Shown: in pieces, positions 46,125 through 56,755 of the stretch
How positions within the stretch are numbered: the first letter of the stretch is position 1
Layout of the letters: each line of letters opens with the position of its first letter
DNA from: Gaeumannomyces sp. JS-464
Lineage: Eukaryota > Ascomycota > Sordariomycetes > Magnaporthales > Magnaporthaceae
NCBI GenBank assembly: GCA_002197995.1
Contig: NGZR01000001.1
Location: 682,001 to 746,000, forward strand
Reading direction: 5' to 3'
DNA: 64,000 nucleotides
Translations under genes and position numbers: made by a program
Notes under the pieces: generated by a model
Told to the model about the DNA's origin: nothing
Database searches by the model: none
The model's input: the letters and a program-made list of their open reading frames with translations, nothing else

Positions 46125-46601
46125 TGTAAAAACCTGTAATTTATTGATGTTTTTGATAGTGTTCGTTGTTTCGTCAGCGCGGCTCCACTCGGCCCAGCAG
46201 GCGGGGATGCTTTGGGCCTTCAGGAAGAGACGGGAATAAAAAAGATGTAATTTATCCGCTTGACATCCAACACGCCAATGGCCTGGTCTATGTGCTTTAC
46301 TCCGCCCAAGTCAAGCCATGGCAATCAATGACCATGGGCACATTTCCTGTTGTGCCTCCCTTTTTTTTAGCGCAAGGGAGGTGACAATATCCCACGACCA
46401 CATGGCGCCCAAGCTCAAAAAGGATGGTTGACATCGTTTTATGCAAATAACCCAAATTGGTATTTCGAGAGCGAGACAGCGCTCGCTTTATGCTTAACCC
46501 GCAGAATAATAAAGACGAAACAAACCCCTTACCCCGTAGACAGGCACTAGACTAGGTACTCGTACACGCAAAATTCCCGGCAACCTTCCCGGCGCCGCCG
46601 C
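46125..46601. other. Intergenic region
   Basis: Spacer between the GFA gene start and the end of the next minus-strand gene. No gene seen. Confidence 0.5.
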
Positions 46602-47026
46602 TCAGCGGCGCGTCCCGCTGAGCCACGGCTTGTTGCTGGTGGCGTAGTAGCTGTCCTCGCGCTGGGTCCAGTCAATGTCCATGGGCTTGGTGGCGCCCAG
46701 CCTCTGCGTGTTGGTCCAGTCGATGTCCATGGGCTTGGTGGCGCCCAGCGGCCCCTGCGTCGTGCTGGTCCAGTCGATGTCCATGGGCTTGGTGCCATCA
46801 GGCGCGGCTTCGTCGGGCCGGCGCCGCTCAGCCAGTCCAGGTCGTTGAACACAAAGGGCTTCGGCTGCGGCTGCAGCTTGGCGGCGCTGGGGTCGTGGCT
46901 GGGGATGCGGTACTTTTGGAACGTGTCGGCCGTCAGCCAGGCGCGGCGCTCGAGGGTGTCTGTTTGCGCATCGGTCAGCTAAAGGGGTTTTGTAACAGTG
47001 CCAGCAGAGCTCAAGCTTCTTCTTCT

Positions 47027-47069
<43 letters not shown>

Positions 47070-47673
47070 CGATGGAACATGATGGACCTACCGAGACCTA
47101 CTGGCAGGGAGATCAGGTGGGCGTAGCAGAGCTGGCGCAGCGCCTCCTTCACCCAGACCCTGCATGTCCACCTGGGCTCGCCCCTGACCAGGGCCTCCAT
47201 GTTCATGAGCGGGATGGCCCTCGCGCACCCGTCGATATGGACAGGGGACGGAGCCCTGGCCAGCTTGAGGCAGACGACCATGGTCTTGGACCGGGCCGGG
47301 TCCCTGACTTCCCTAGTCTCGTAGTAGAGATCCAGGGGCCCGCGGCCGTGGTCGGTCGCGTGGAATATCACGCCCTTGGGCGCGTCCCTTCCCGTAGCGA
47401 ATAGCGCCCAGTGCTGTTTGTCGTCGTTGTTGTGTGAGTCTATTGTTCACAACGGGACATCGGGGGAGAAAAAAAAAAGAGGTCTGCTAGGGTGTCTGGG
47501 GTCCTTGGGCTCACATATCTGTGACCTCCCTCGTCGGTGCGGAGCCATTGGAGCGTGAGGTAGAGGGAGCTGGGCTCCAGGTCGTTGAGCGGCCTGGGCG
47601 GGATGAGGTAATTGGCGTTCCCGGCCTCGTGGGACTGCTGTCCCCGTCGTGATGTTGATGTGAACCGGGACAT
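46602..47673 (-). CDS. Unknown protein with C-terminal KPMDIDWT repeats
   Basis: Unrecognised protein. Exon 1 (47673-47515) starts MSRFTSTSRRGQQSHEAGNA and contains PLNDLEPSSLYLTLQWL. Exon 2 (about 47440-47102) has HWALFATG-like sense split across two frames, then GVIFHATDHGRGPLDLYYE and RQLCYAHLISLP. Exon 3 starts at 46978 (LTDAQTDTLERRAWLTADTF). The intron between exons 2 and 3 contains T41 on the plus strand. The C-terminus carries FNDLDWLSG and then three copies of TKPMDIDWT; one C is missing near 46,803 where the first copy begins. The His-rich HWALF / FHATD pattern recalls papain-like or LRAT-type folds, but that is a guess. Exon joins at 47440 are uncertain. Confidence 0.5.
46664..46795 (-). 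repeat. Tandem coding repeat, KPMDIDWT units
   Basis: Three copies of GGTCCAGTCRATGTCCATGG, each followed by GCTTGGTG (starts near 46665, 46712 and 46766, spacing about 47 and 54), encoding TKPMDIDWT with short variable linkers. A fourth, diverged unit (KPFVFNDLDW) lies upstream in the protein. Confidence 0.85.
47029..47069 (+). repeat. T41 homopolymer inside an intron
   Basis: Run of 41 T residues, the longest in the window; on the sense strand of the surrounding gene it is A41, about 50 bases before the 3' splice site. Confidence 0.93.
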
Positions 47674-48430
47674 GGCGGCTGGGTAAAAGTAATGGCTGGG
47701 CGACCTGCGCTTGGGGACTAGAAGTTTGGATCAAGTGTACTAGGGGGCTGAGATTGGAAACGATGTCCTGCTGTTGGGCGTGAATCTCAGGCTGTGAGGC
47801 AGGACAGCAGGCACGAGGTCTTCCTTATATGCCTTGGATGCCTCCAGCTGCTGGTGCTTCGATGCTCAAGCTGCTGAGGCATATAGGTGAGTAGGTACCT
47901 AGGTACCAACCGGCCAGCATTTCTGTGCTGATGCCATCACCAACAGCCGACCGTATTCCTGGCCGGCTGGCGGCACACGGACCAGAGCGGTTGCAACCCT
48001 GCTGCTCTCTCGCGGGACGAGAGCCTATCAATTTTGGCGAGCAAGGGTGGGCATGAACAATGCGGCGCGCCCTATCCCTGATCCCCGGTGGTTATTGGTT
48101 TGAATGCAGCGGGCGCGCGTCTTCGCCTCATATCGACGGGCGGCAAAAACCTGCAGAAGCCGGATGCAGCGCTGCTAGACGCCATTCGGCCCCGGGCGCT
48201 ATGGATCCTGCCAAGGCGCGCTTGCTACTCAAGGGTAGGGTTTCGGCAAGCGCTCGGTGGTGTCTGGAGCCAAATTCGGCGAGCCAGCCAGGGAGCCCTC
48301 CGCGCTTGTCAAGCGGGGGCTGCGAGCGGTTGGGCAAATGTTGTACTATTCTGGGAGCTTCATCCAATCTAGGTTTGATCTATCAATGTGAGGGAGAGAG
48401 AGAGAGCGGGAGGGAGAGAGAGAGATTGAG
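47674..48430. other. Intergenic region
   Basis: Contains GTAGGTACCTAGGTACC at 47891-47907, a clear palindromic copy of the recurrent motif. A GA-rich microsatellite at 48389-48425 abuts the end of the thioesterase gene. No gene seen. Confidence 0.5.
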
Positions 48431-49264
48431 CTACGAAAGATCCATCTCCACGTCCGGACCCTGGGCGCAAGCCCCAGGCTCGCTCGGGTCGACCAGTCCA
48501 AGCTTTTCACGGAGGAAGCTGACGGCGTCGGCGATTCCGTCAGGGGAGTGAAACCAGTGCCCGCCTTGAGAATACTCCTTCATCTCTACTTTGGCACCGA
48601 AGCCTCGCAGAGTGTCCCTCAAGGCCCGGCCGTTGCCGATCAAGACGAGGGGATCGTCGACGCAGTGCTCGAGCAAGACAGGCGTGTTCCTCAACACCTG
48701 ATCGGTGTCTGGGACGTGATCCAGATTGAGGATCTTGCGCGTGTCCGCGAGGGTCCTTCCGGGGAACGGCATCCGGCACGAGAAGCCTAGGAACGCGCCC
48801 AGCCTGGGAGGAGAGGAGTTGGCGGGCGTGGGGAGACCGAGGTTGAGCAGGGCGTGGACCGAGGTGGCGGCGCCCTGGCTGATGCCGGCCAGCACGATGC
48901 GATCCCAGCGCCCGTCCAGGAGGCGGGCCTCTTCCTGGAGGATCCGGATGACGAGGGGGACGCTCTCGGCCAAGCCGACGGCCTGGAGGCCTTCGCTGGC
49001 CGAGAAATCGCGGACGTCGTGGATGTCGAACCACTGCCACTGCGTCGTCGGGGCGCGCGGGTCAACCCCGGAGAACGGCCTGGGGGCTTGGGGGAACACC
49101 CAGCGGAAGGAGGGGAATTGGTCGAACAAGGTGCGCTTGCGTTCGTCTGTTGAGTGGTTCAAGGCCCATGCGAAGTTGCGGGCATTGTCGCCACGTCCAT
49201 GGAGGAACACGACAGTGTGGGTGTGGGCGCTTTTGGGCGGGATCGTCAGGAGCTCAGCATTCAT
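48431..49264 (-). CDS. Acyl-protein-thioesterase / phospholipase-carboxylesterase-like hydrolase
   Basis: Alpha/beta hydrolase of 277 residues (Abhydrolase_2 type), a single uninterrupted exon starting MNAELLTIPPKSAHTHTVVF. Motifs in order: HGRGDNARNFAWAL (oxyanion region), FPQAPRPFSGVDPRAPTTQW, the nucleophile elbow GISQG with catalytic Ser (about 48,886-48,900), HCVDDPLVLIGNG with the likely acid, and the catalytic His in SQGGHWFHSPDGI. Relatives deacylate proteins or hydrolyse small esters and lysophospholipids in the cytosol. This one has a long insertion between the elbow and the Asp, as in the fungal paralogues distinct from the true acyl-protein thioesterase, so the substrate is open. 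Confidence 0.88.
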   Translation of the reverse strand: MNAELLTIPPKSAHTHTVVFLHGRGDNARNFAWALNHSTDERKRTLFDQFPSFRWVFPQAPRPFSGVDPRAPTTQWQWFDIHDVRDFSASEGLQAVGLAESVPLVIRILQEEARLLDGRWDRIVLAGISQGAATSVHALLNLGLPTPANSSPPRLGAFLGFSCRMPFPGRTLADTRKILNLDHVPDTDQVLRNTPVLLEHCVDDPLVLIGNGRALRDTLRGFGAKVEMKEYSQGGHWFHSPDGIADAVSFLREKLGLVDPSEPGACAQGPDVEMDLS

Positions 49265-49763
49265 CTTGGAGTTGCGGTGGGGGCGCTGGGGAATGGAGAG
49301 AATATGGTTGAGTAGGTACTGAGGAGACAAGCTGGTTGACCCATCGTCAGCAGCCTGATATAGGTCGAGGGCAGCCCGCCCCGCCCAAGTAGCACTTCCA
49401 CCCCATTTTGGATGCCTGTTGGTTCGCCCCCGTTTCAAGGTCGTGTGCTCTTGCCGCTGTCGTCTTGTATCACCGTCGGGCGCTTGGCTGGGCCAATCAA
49501 GAGCATGACGCACGCAGATGCGGGTCCCGGCCTGGTGTCGGCGCCAATCAACTGGCAGGTTGGCCGTTATTTGAGGTCGGCTTCCTCAACCACGCCAATT
49601 TCCTGTTGAAGTTGCGAGTGCGGAAAGAAAAACCCCAACTCCGTCTTGGATTTCGATTTTAGATCTATCCATAGATGCATCCAGCCCTCCTCTGGCGGGC
49701 GTGCTGACGCCTACTCACCCTCACGCGACATTCGCGAGCGCGCTGCGCCCGACATCTCTAGCA
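49265..49763. other. Divergent upstream region
   Basis: Separates the hydrolase (minus) from the kinase-like gene (plus). A GAGTAGGTACTGAGG motif lies near 49311. No gene seen. Confidence 0.5.
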
Positions 49764-51654
49764 ATGGCGTTTCCACCAAGCGCTCGAGAGCGCGACGGCG
49801 TCATCACAAAGGCCCTAGGCCTCGTCAACCGTGACGTGCTCGCCCATCCTTCTGGGGCGCTGCTCGCCGCTTTTATCAACCGCGCCATGGACCCGCGCTC
49901 GGCTGCCGAGCACATCCTGCGGTCCTGTGCCTCCCCGGACGACAAGGAGGCGCTCCGCAGCGATCTCGACCGCCTGGTCTCAGACTGGCGTCAGATTGTG
50001 GAAGCAAGTGAGTGCTGTCGGGACTTCCTGGGGCCTTGTGCTAAAAACTGATGCGCATCCCAAGTTTCTATTCACGGCTCCCAGCCGCCACCACCCAATG
50101 CTGATGAAGAGGCCTCCATCAGGAGGCGCGACGGCGGCCGGTGCTGCATCACGGGCAAGCCCGGCTCCTATAGCGACCCCCTCGTGGTCGTGCCTGTGCT
50201 CCCCGTTCCTTGCCTGTGGGTGACCCAGGCCCAGAACCCGCGCCTCGTGGAGATGATGGAAGCGTTTTTCGGCAAACCCTACTGCGCCTGGTGGCTGCAC
50301 TACGCCCTGCACCCGTCCAAGATGGATCCGCACTATAGCCACTGGCTCGTCCGCAAGTCGGCAGCCAACCTTTTTGCCCAGGGGTTTGTGGCCTTGAACA
50401 GAATGCAACCGTCCATGGTCGAGGTAAGTGCTCTGGTCTTCCGTGTCTCCCATGGCCCACGCGCGCGCCTCTCGGCTGACCCTGATTGCTGGATGATCTA
50501 GTATGCTGTTGAGGATACTCCAGTGTCCGCCATGGAGAACCGGATAGACATGGACGGCTGGGTCGCGCTGCTCGTAGACCATTCCCGCCGAGGTGGCCTC
50601 AAGGTAGATGCGAGGTTTGTCGGCACCCATCATCGGCTCTCGGAGAGCATCCGGTGGCTCGCCGTGGCCCAGGAGTTTGCCGAGCGGCGCCAGCCTCGAA
50701 TGCCCACAGCGACGCACGGTACCGCATTTGCGGGGCTGGCCCTGGCCAGGAAGGCTGCCCGCCCTGCGATCAGCCTCCTGCGAGGGTTCCTCCTGGCTGT
50801 GTGGCGCCTGGTCCCGGCCAGACTGCGCGTCGTCGCCTACACGCTTCTGGCGGCCGTGGGACGTCGCCTGTACGGGAAGGGGCCGGTGCAGACCCAGAGG
50901 CTGCCTTTCGGGCTGTACCTGAAGAGAAGCACCAACGCGGAAGATACGCGCAACGAGTTCAACGCGCTCAGGACGGTACGCCAGCACACGTCGATCCCTG
51001 TGCCGGAGCCGCTCGACCTGGCCATCGTCCCGTCACCCGACGGCAACGTCTGCATCCCGGGGCAGGTCCACGACCCGGGATTCTCCCAGCACGCCTACAT
51101 GCTCACCACCCACATCCCTGGCAAGGAATTCGCCCGTGCGTATCCAGTCATGATGGAAACGGACTTCGAGGCCTTCGTCAGTCAGCTGCAGGACTACGTA
51201 AAGCAGCTCCGGGCCATCCCCAACGCCGCCAGCCGAGAGCACGCCATCTGCAACACGCTAGGAGGTCCGATCCGTGACACCCGCATCGGATGGGGCTACC
51301 CCGAAGGCCCGTTCAAGGACGGCCGAGTTCAACAAGGTCTTGATGCTACCCGACGACCCGGCCCGGGCCGGCCATGCCATGTATTTCACGCACGCCGACC
51401 TGAAACTGCCGCAACACAAACTCGAGCTCGTCCCGCTGCCGGACGGGACGCGGGGCATGAGGATCAGCGGAATCTTGGACTGGGAGATGGCGGGCTTCTA
51501 TCCCGAGTACTGGGAGTACACCAAGTCGCTATACGAATACGCCTCGCTCCCCGTGTTCGTTCAGAACCTCTACCACTCAGTCTTTCGCGGCCTCGGAGAC
51601 TACAGTAAGATATTCGATGTGGAGAAGCGGAGCTGGTCGATGGGCTGCGGCTAG
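49764..51654 (+). CDS. APH-family kinase-like protein with N-terminal HNH-like segment
   Basis: Fungal phosphotransferase (APH/choline-kinase fold) protein. Exons: 49764-50007, 50065-50423 and 50500-51654. An N-terminal segment with RRRDGGRCCITGKPGSYSDP resembles the HNH-type motif found in many fungal proteins of this group. A hydrophobic stretch (residues near RGFLLAVWRLVPARLRVVAY) precedes the kinase-like domain: YLKRSTNAEDTRNEFNALRT, TSIPVPEPLDL, MLTTHIPGKEFARAY, then MYFTHADL and ISGILDWEMAGFYPEYWEYT, the catalytic and metal-binding loops. A frame change at about 51,320 (GPFKD to AEFNK) interrupts it, and another lies close to the start of exon 3. The HADLKLPQ loop lacks the usual Asn in the present frame. 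Relatives are annotated as aminoglycoside phosphotransferases, but the substrate is unknown. Confidence 0.72.
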
Positions 51655-51913
51655 TTTGGCAACACGCCCCTTGGTGCCCTAGCGGGGAACTGCCTGCTGG
51701 TTGGTCGAACGAACAGAAGACGCTGGAGGCCCGGCCTCAACCATTGAGATTCATACCACGCGCTATTTTCCATAGTGCAGTCATGTAAAATAGGACCCTC
51801 CATAAAACCCAAACGCAAGGAAAATACCCCTACGGCTTCCCGCAAGGCCAGTCCAAACCTACCTAGCTGCTTTCGTTGCCTTGAACCTGCCACCCCTCTC
51901 TCCATCGTCACCA
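51655..51913. other. Short convergent spacer
   Basis: Non-coding sequence between the 3' ends of the kinase-like and F-box genes. Nothing recognised. Confidence 0.5.
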
Positions 51914-54075
51914 TCAAACCTGCAGCGGAAGGCTCCTCCAGTCGTTGCGCCAGTCGTTGCTCCCCTCCCGGGCGGGCCAGAGGCGGCGGAAGTTGTGGAT
52001 GGCGGACGAGTGCGAGAGCACGGGCGTCTCGCCGTTCTTCCTCGTGTACTCGCGGTCGCGGGCGGCGCGGGCGGCGGTGCCCAGCTCGCGCACCGCGACG
52101 GCGCCGGCGGCGTCGTCGTCGTCGCGCACGGCCGGCTCGACCAGCCACGAGCGGCTGAGGTTCTCGATGACGTGGAAGACATCGTCGTAGCGCGCGGGGC
52201 GGCCCAGGTCGTCGCCGCCCGTCGTGTAGATCTTGAGCCACTCGAGGCGGCGCCGGCCGCTGCCGTGGGCGCGCATGCTGGCGTGCACCACGTCCCAGAC
52301 GGACCGGGCGAGGTCGGCGTCGACGGCCGAGTTGTAAAACACGTTGACCAGGTCGCCGTTGCGCGTGTAGTCGGGCGGGTCGTAGTCGCTGTGCTCGTCG
52401 TCCTCGGTGTAGAGCGGGTTGCCGCGCTCCCACACGTCGGCGCGCGCGTCGAAGCGGCCGAGCAGTTGAGCGTGACAAAGAGGCGGCGCAGGTGCGGGAA
52501 GCCGCCCAGCGCCCGGTACAGCGCCACCTCGCGCGCGTCGGACCGCGTGCGCTTGACGGGCACCGACAGCTCCTCAAGCCCCGGGCACTGCGCCTGCAGC
52601 CGCACGATGCGGTCCCGCGTCACCTCCATGGGCGGCCGCGGCCGCTCCATGTAGCCGTTGCGGATCGGCTCCCACGGCGACAGCGCGAGCTTGCGCAGCG
52701 TCGGCCCGTGGCGCGCCAGCACGCCGTCCACCACGTCGGACTCCATCTGGCCCGACACCGAGAGCTCGACCAGAGGCTCCAGCGAGTTGAAGAAGTCGAC
52801 CGCGTTCTTGACTAGGTTTGGGCGGTCGGGATCCTGGTGAGCGCCTCCGGGGTTCCCGGGGTTTCCAGGATTATGCGGGTTCCGTGGTTCGCGGTGTGCT
52901 CGGCATCCTCGGCATCCTCGGCCTCCTCTATCTCACGGACGAGGCGGATCCGGAGAGTGCGGAGGTTGGGGAATGGCCGGTGCGTCGCCATCCACTCCAA
53001 GGCGTCGGCGGTGACTCCCGAATGGGAGCCTAGGCCGGCGCCCAGGTCGAGGTGGCGCAGGCAGGCGAAGTCGGTGACCTTTTCCCACTTCTGGAGGAAC
53101 TCGGCGTTGATCGGGGCCACGCCCGACGGCGACCACGACGTCAGCGACCCCTTGGCGCCCGAATCGGGCACGAAGCCCGGCAGCCCTGCCCAAGTCAAGG
53201 GCTGGACCGGCGGGGCCGGGCGTGGCTCTCCTATCCTCCCCGTCACTCCCGGGTTGGGGACGGCGAGGAAGACGGTGCGGAGCATCTTCAGGTTGGGCGC
53301 GAGGCCGGAGACGAGCTCCAGCATGGCGTGCTCGTTGAAGTCCTCCTCGCCCTTGCGGTCGCGGGACGAGTGCTTGAGGTGGACCGTGTGCAGGCAGGGC
53401 GACGTGGCCAGCGCCATCTCGTGCGGGTCCGGCGTCGGCAGGCGGAGGCTGCGCAGGCGGAACGACAGCAGGTGCAGCTTGCAGCGCGGGTGGTGCGTGT
53501 GGATGACGGCCAGCAGGCTCGGCGGGAACTGGTTGCGGCAGTTGTACACCATCTTGGCCAGGTACGGCAGCTCTGCGATCAGGCGGACGAGCGGAGCCCA
53601 GGCCTCGTCCTCGTCGGGCGGGCACCGCACCGGCTCCTCCATGCGGTACCCGTCGTATGGGTGCGGCTCGGCGTCGCCCAGGATCTCGGGCACGCCCGTC
53701 CGCTGGAACCATGACTGGATGTGCTCCAGCCACGACGTCACCCCAGTACGCCCGCCTTCTGGGGTGCTCCGGCGCCGCGGGGCGCTCCTGCTCCCGCAAG
53801 ATCAGGTGGCCCTCGACGCTGAGGCTGCGCACCAGCTTGTGGCAGTTCCTCTCTGCGATGCTCTCGGCCACGGCCGCGACATCTTTCGCCAGCGTGGCCG
53901 GGTCGTCAACCTTGAGGCTGACGTGCCGGAAGATGAACTTGCGTGCGGCCTTGTTGCAGGCCTTGCTTGCCGCCGAGAAGGCAAATATGCTGGGGCGGTG
54001 AGCCTCCGAAACATATCCGGCTATGTGCTCCATAGTCTCCAGGGGAAGACCCTCCAGCCTGGCCTCCCGAGGCAT
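51914..54075 (-). CDS. Fungal F-box-like protein
   Basis: Protein of about 720 residues. The N-terminus MPREARLEGLPLETMEHIAG with YVSEAHRPSIFAFSAASKAC and FIFRHVSLKV matches the F-box of filamentous fungi, which would link it to SCF ubiquitin ligases through Skp1. The rest looks like irregular leucine-rich repeats (LATSPCLHTVHLKHSSR, LAPNLKMLRTVFLA, FACLRHLDLGAGLG, PNLRTLRIRLV, CPGLEELSVPV, FPHLRRLFVTL). Three frame changes are present: one extra base at CCCC 53741-53744, one missing at GG 52835-52836 and one missing near 52,465. The net effect gives 2,163 bases, an exact multiple of three, with LRR sense continuous across each. No intron is needed. The target is unknown. Confidence 0.75.
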
Positions 54076-55641
54076 GATGGGTGGTCCAGCGTCGCCGGGT
54101 GTTGACGAATGGGTGGATACGCGGGTAGGGTAGGGTAGGAGGATAGGGTAGGATAGGGCAGACGCGTTGGTGGAGAGGCCAGGGGTGAAAGAGGGACGAG
54201 ACCGGTGAAGAGGGGAACGGTGGAGAGCGGCAAGTCGACGGGGCACCCAAGGTCTGCCCATCCAGGTCTCTATATACAGCCCGAGCGGAATTGGGGCCGA
54301 GACCGAAAATCGGGCTTTCTCTCCGATAGGCGCAAAGTGCAACCTTGAACAACAACACACGGAGGCGCGAATGAGGATGTTCCCCTAGTGTAGGGAGGTC
54401 CAGCCGGCATGGCAGGCAACAAAAAAAAAGGGTGTGGAGATAACGAGGAGATCCGGATATCTGGGCGGATGGAGCTAGGGGCGGGGTTACACCCTCCTCG
54501 CGGGGAAGCAGCCAAGCAAACACAAACAGCGAAACAGCAGCAGCAAGCAGGCTGAAAGGTGTGCCGGCAGAGCAGGCCGTGCCCTTCTCGGGGCAAACAC
54601 CCACTGGGCCGCGACTGCAGGCTGCAGCCAGACTGATTGCTGCGCGCATTTGCCCTGCCACCCTTGCCAATGTTGCTGCGTCAAGGTGTGTGTGTGTGTG
54701 GTGCGTGCGTGCGTGTGGCCGCTGCAAGGATGGGTGGACGGATACGCCGCCCTCATTGGGGGAGCCCAGCCGCCGGCTGCGTGGGAAAAAGCAAGCACGC
54801 ATGCAGAACGCGCAGCTAGTGAGGGGGCGGTCGAGGCTGGTGGGTGCTGTGACGAGAGAAAGAAAAGAAAAAAAAAAAAAGCAAAAGCAAAAAGTGGAAA
54901 GGGTGCAGAAAAAGCAAAAGCCACCACCGCCGGAGGCAAAACTAGGGCGATAGCCAGCAGCAGCGTCCTTGGCAGTACCGGCGTTCAGAGGCCGGAGCCA
55001 GCGTGCCAGCCAAGCCCAGCAATGCTTCCCATGCCTCGTAATGGCCCCGTCAGTGTGAAGATGGCGACTATGCAACAAGGCCACCACCCACCACCCCGGC
55101 TCGTCGGCTGCAGTCCGTGCCAATAGCGTGGTGTGCTGGTTGGGCGACGTCGTCCTCCCTTGCGGCTGCTGAGACAAGCCACTCGCCCGAGTTGCCCTAG
55201 GCAAAATGCCTCCGATGATCGAGACTGATCGATGATGGAAGAATGTTGGGAGTGCAGGGCAGGGAAACGGAAAGCAAACATCCAGGCCCCAGACCGCCAA
55301 TTGTCCAACACTGTGACTTGGAAGGGGCCTGCCCTGCTCCCTGTTGTCCTGCTTGCTCTTGCTCTTCCCTCTTTTCTTTTGGATTCGCCGCGAGCGATTC
55401 GATTGCACTTTGTCCGCGACGTGGGGCTAGCCGTATCCATATCTTCATGTTTCTTGTCCTGGGGTGCTCACTGGTGTCCCACACGTCCTCCTTGCCTCAA
55501 CCATGCCTGTCGGGAGGGCTAGTGTGGGATTTAAATGTGGTCCCCTAAGTCTCCGTGCTCTTCGCTTGGCCCGGAGTCAGAGTCCCGACGACCTGGCTAG
55601 GTTCCACCTCACCCCGGCCCGGCAGAGGCCTGTCGTCAAGG
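54076..55641. other. Intergenic region
   Basis: Upstream region of the F-box gene. Contains a GT-rich microsatellite near 54685-54700 and an A-rich stretch near 54860-54900. No gene recognised on either strand. Confidence 0.45.
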
Positions 55642-56530
55642 CTAGGGTTGCTCCAAGGCCAATCCCCGCTTCTGCCACGTCGCCAGCCTCTTCTCCGCCA
55701 GTGGCGGCGTCAGCAGGCAGCTGATCGTCGCTGCTGCTGCTGGGATCATGCAGACCGGCCGAGCCTCGGGAGTCCCTGCCTCCGCCAGCTTGGGCTCGTC
55801 CTCCTCCTGGTCCGTATCCTCGTCCTGCCTGGAGAGAAGCTCCGCCTCCGCCTCTAGTGTCAACCCATCGGCGTCGGATTCGCTACCTGCATGGCTCCCA
55901 GTCGTCAAGTGATTCGGAGTTGTCGTCTCATCACCGGCGACCATCACCGATTTGGAGCTGCCGACCCAGTACAGCAGCCCAGTCTCAAAGTTGATTTTAA
56001 AGAGAACTCTTCTCGCAGCTCCAGCGTGATATCATCGCGAACCCTAGTGTAAGAGAGACAAGTGAACAAGAGTCACCAGCGACTCGAGATGGCTCTGTGT
56101 TTGAACAGTTAGGACAAGATGGTTGCAACAAATCCAGTTCTCCGTACAAGTCGAAACGCCGAGTTTGCAAAACCTACTTTACGGGGAATCGGCGCCGACG
56201 CAGGCCCGAGAACCAACATTATTTTACCACAGGGCTCGCCTTCGCTCAGGAGTGATTTGACAATAACTTTCGCTGCGCATCTGCCAGTCAGCTCGGCCTC
56301 GCTGCGCTGCTATGGGGAGACTATTCTGGCAGCATACCGGATGGCACCTTCAGGTCGACATAGTCTCTGATCAGAAGCTCGCGGTGGCCAAAAAATACCA
56401 TGGGCTCCTCCATGGTCGGCCCCATCTCGAATACTATCAACGATAGTGTGCTTTCGGGCGTGGTGTCCCTGATCAGCGATGCAAACTGTCAGCGACTCCT
56501 GTCTATCACCGTCATACAGCCGAATAGAGG
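55642..56530 (-). CDS. Possible small gene, structure unresolved
   Basis: Several protein-like pieces lie in order on the minus strand: SLIVFEMGPTMEEPMVFFGH followed by LIRDYVDLKVPSGMLPE (about 56445-56330), then FKINFETGLLYWVGSSKSVM and an acidic segment (RQDEDTDQEEDEPKLAEAG) ending at 55642. They are in different frames and no consistent splice sites were found. No family recognised. This may be a gene with frame errors, a remnant, or chance open sequence. Confidence 0.25.
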
Positions 56531-56755
56531 ACAAAGGGAACCAAAGACAAAAAGGAACATGAGAAAGAAAGAAAGGAGAAAAAGAAGAAAGCAGACCTCA
56601 AGCGAACAGTCTCGCCCCATTCGTAGCCCATTTCTTCCGAGTGGATTTCATTGTGTCCGCCTCCGGCCCGGCAGAGCACGCGTGTCTGCGGTGTGACTGT
56701 TCATTCAGCCTTGTCAGTCTTGGCTCCCACTCGAGCCACTCGGGTAGAACGCCGG

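Noticed and set aside
1248..47069. Poly-A/T runs as tails of retroposed elements
   Set aside because: No target-site duplications, reverse-transcriptase motifs or repeated bodies were seen next to them.
51859..52758. Alternative 299-codon minus-strand frame in the F-box gene
   Set aside because: Its second half becomes Thr/Ala/Arg low complexity, while the other frame continues the protein after one missing base near 52,465.
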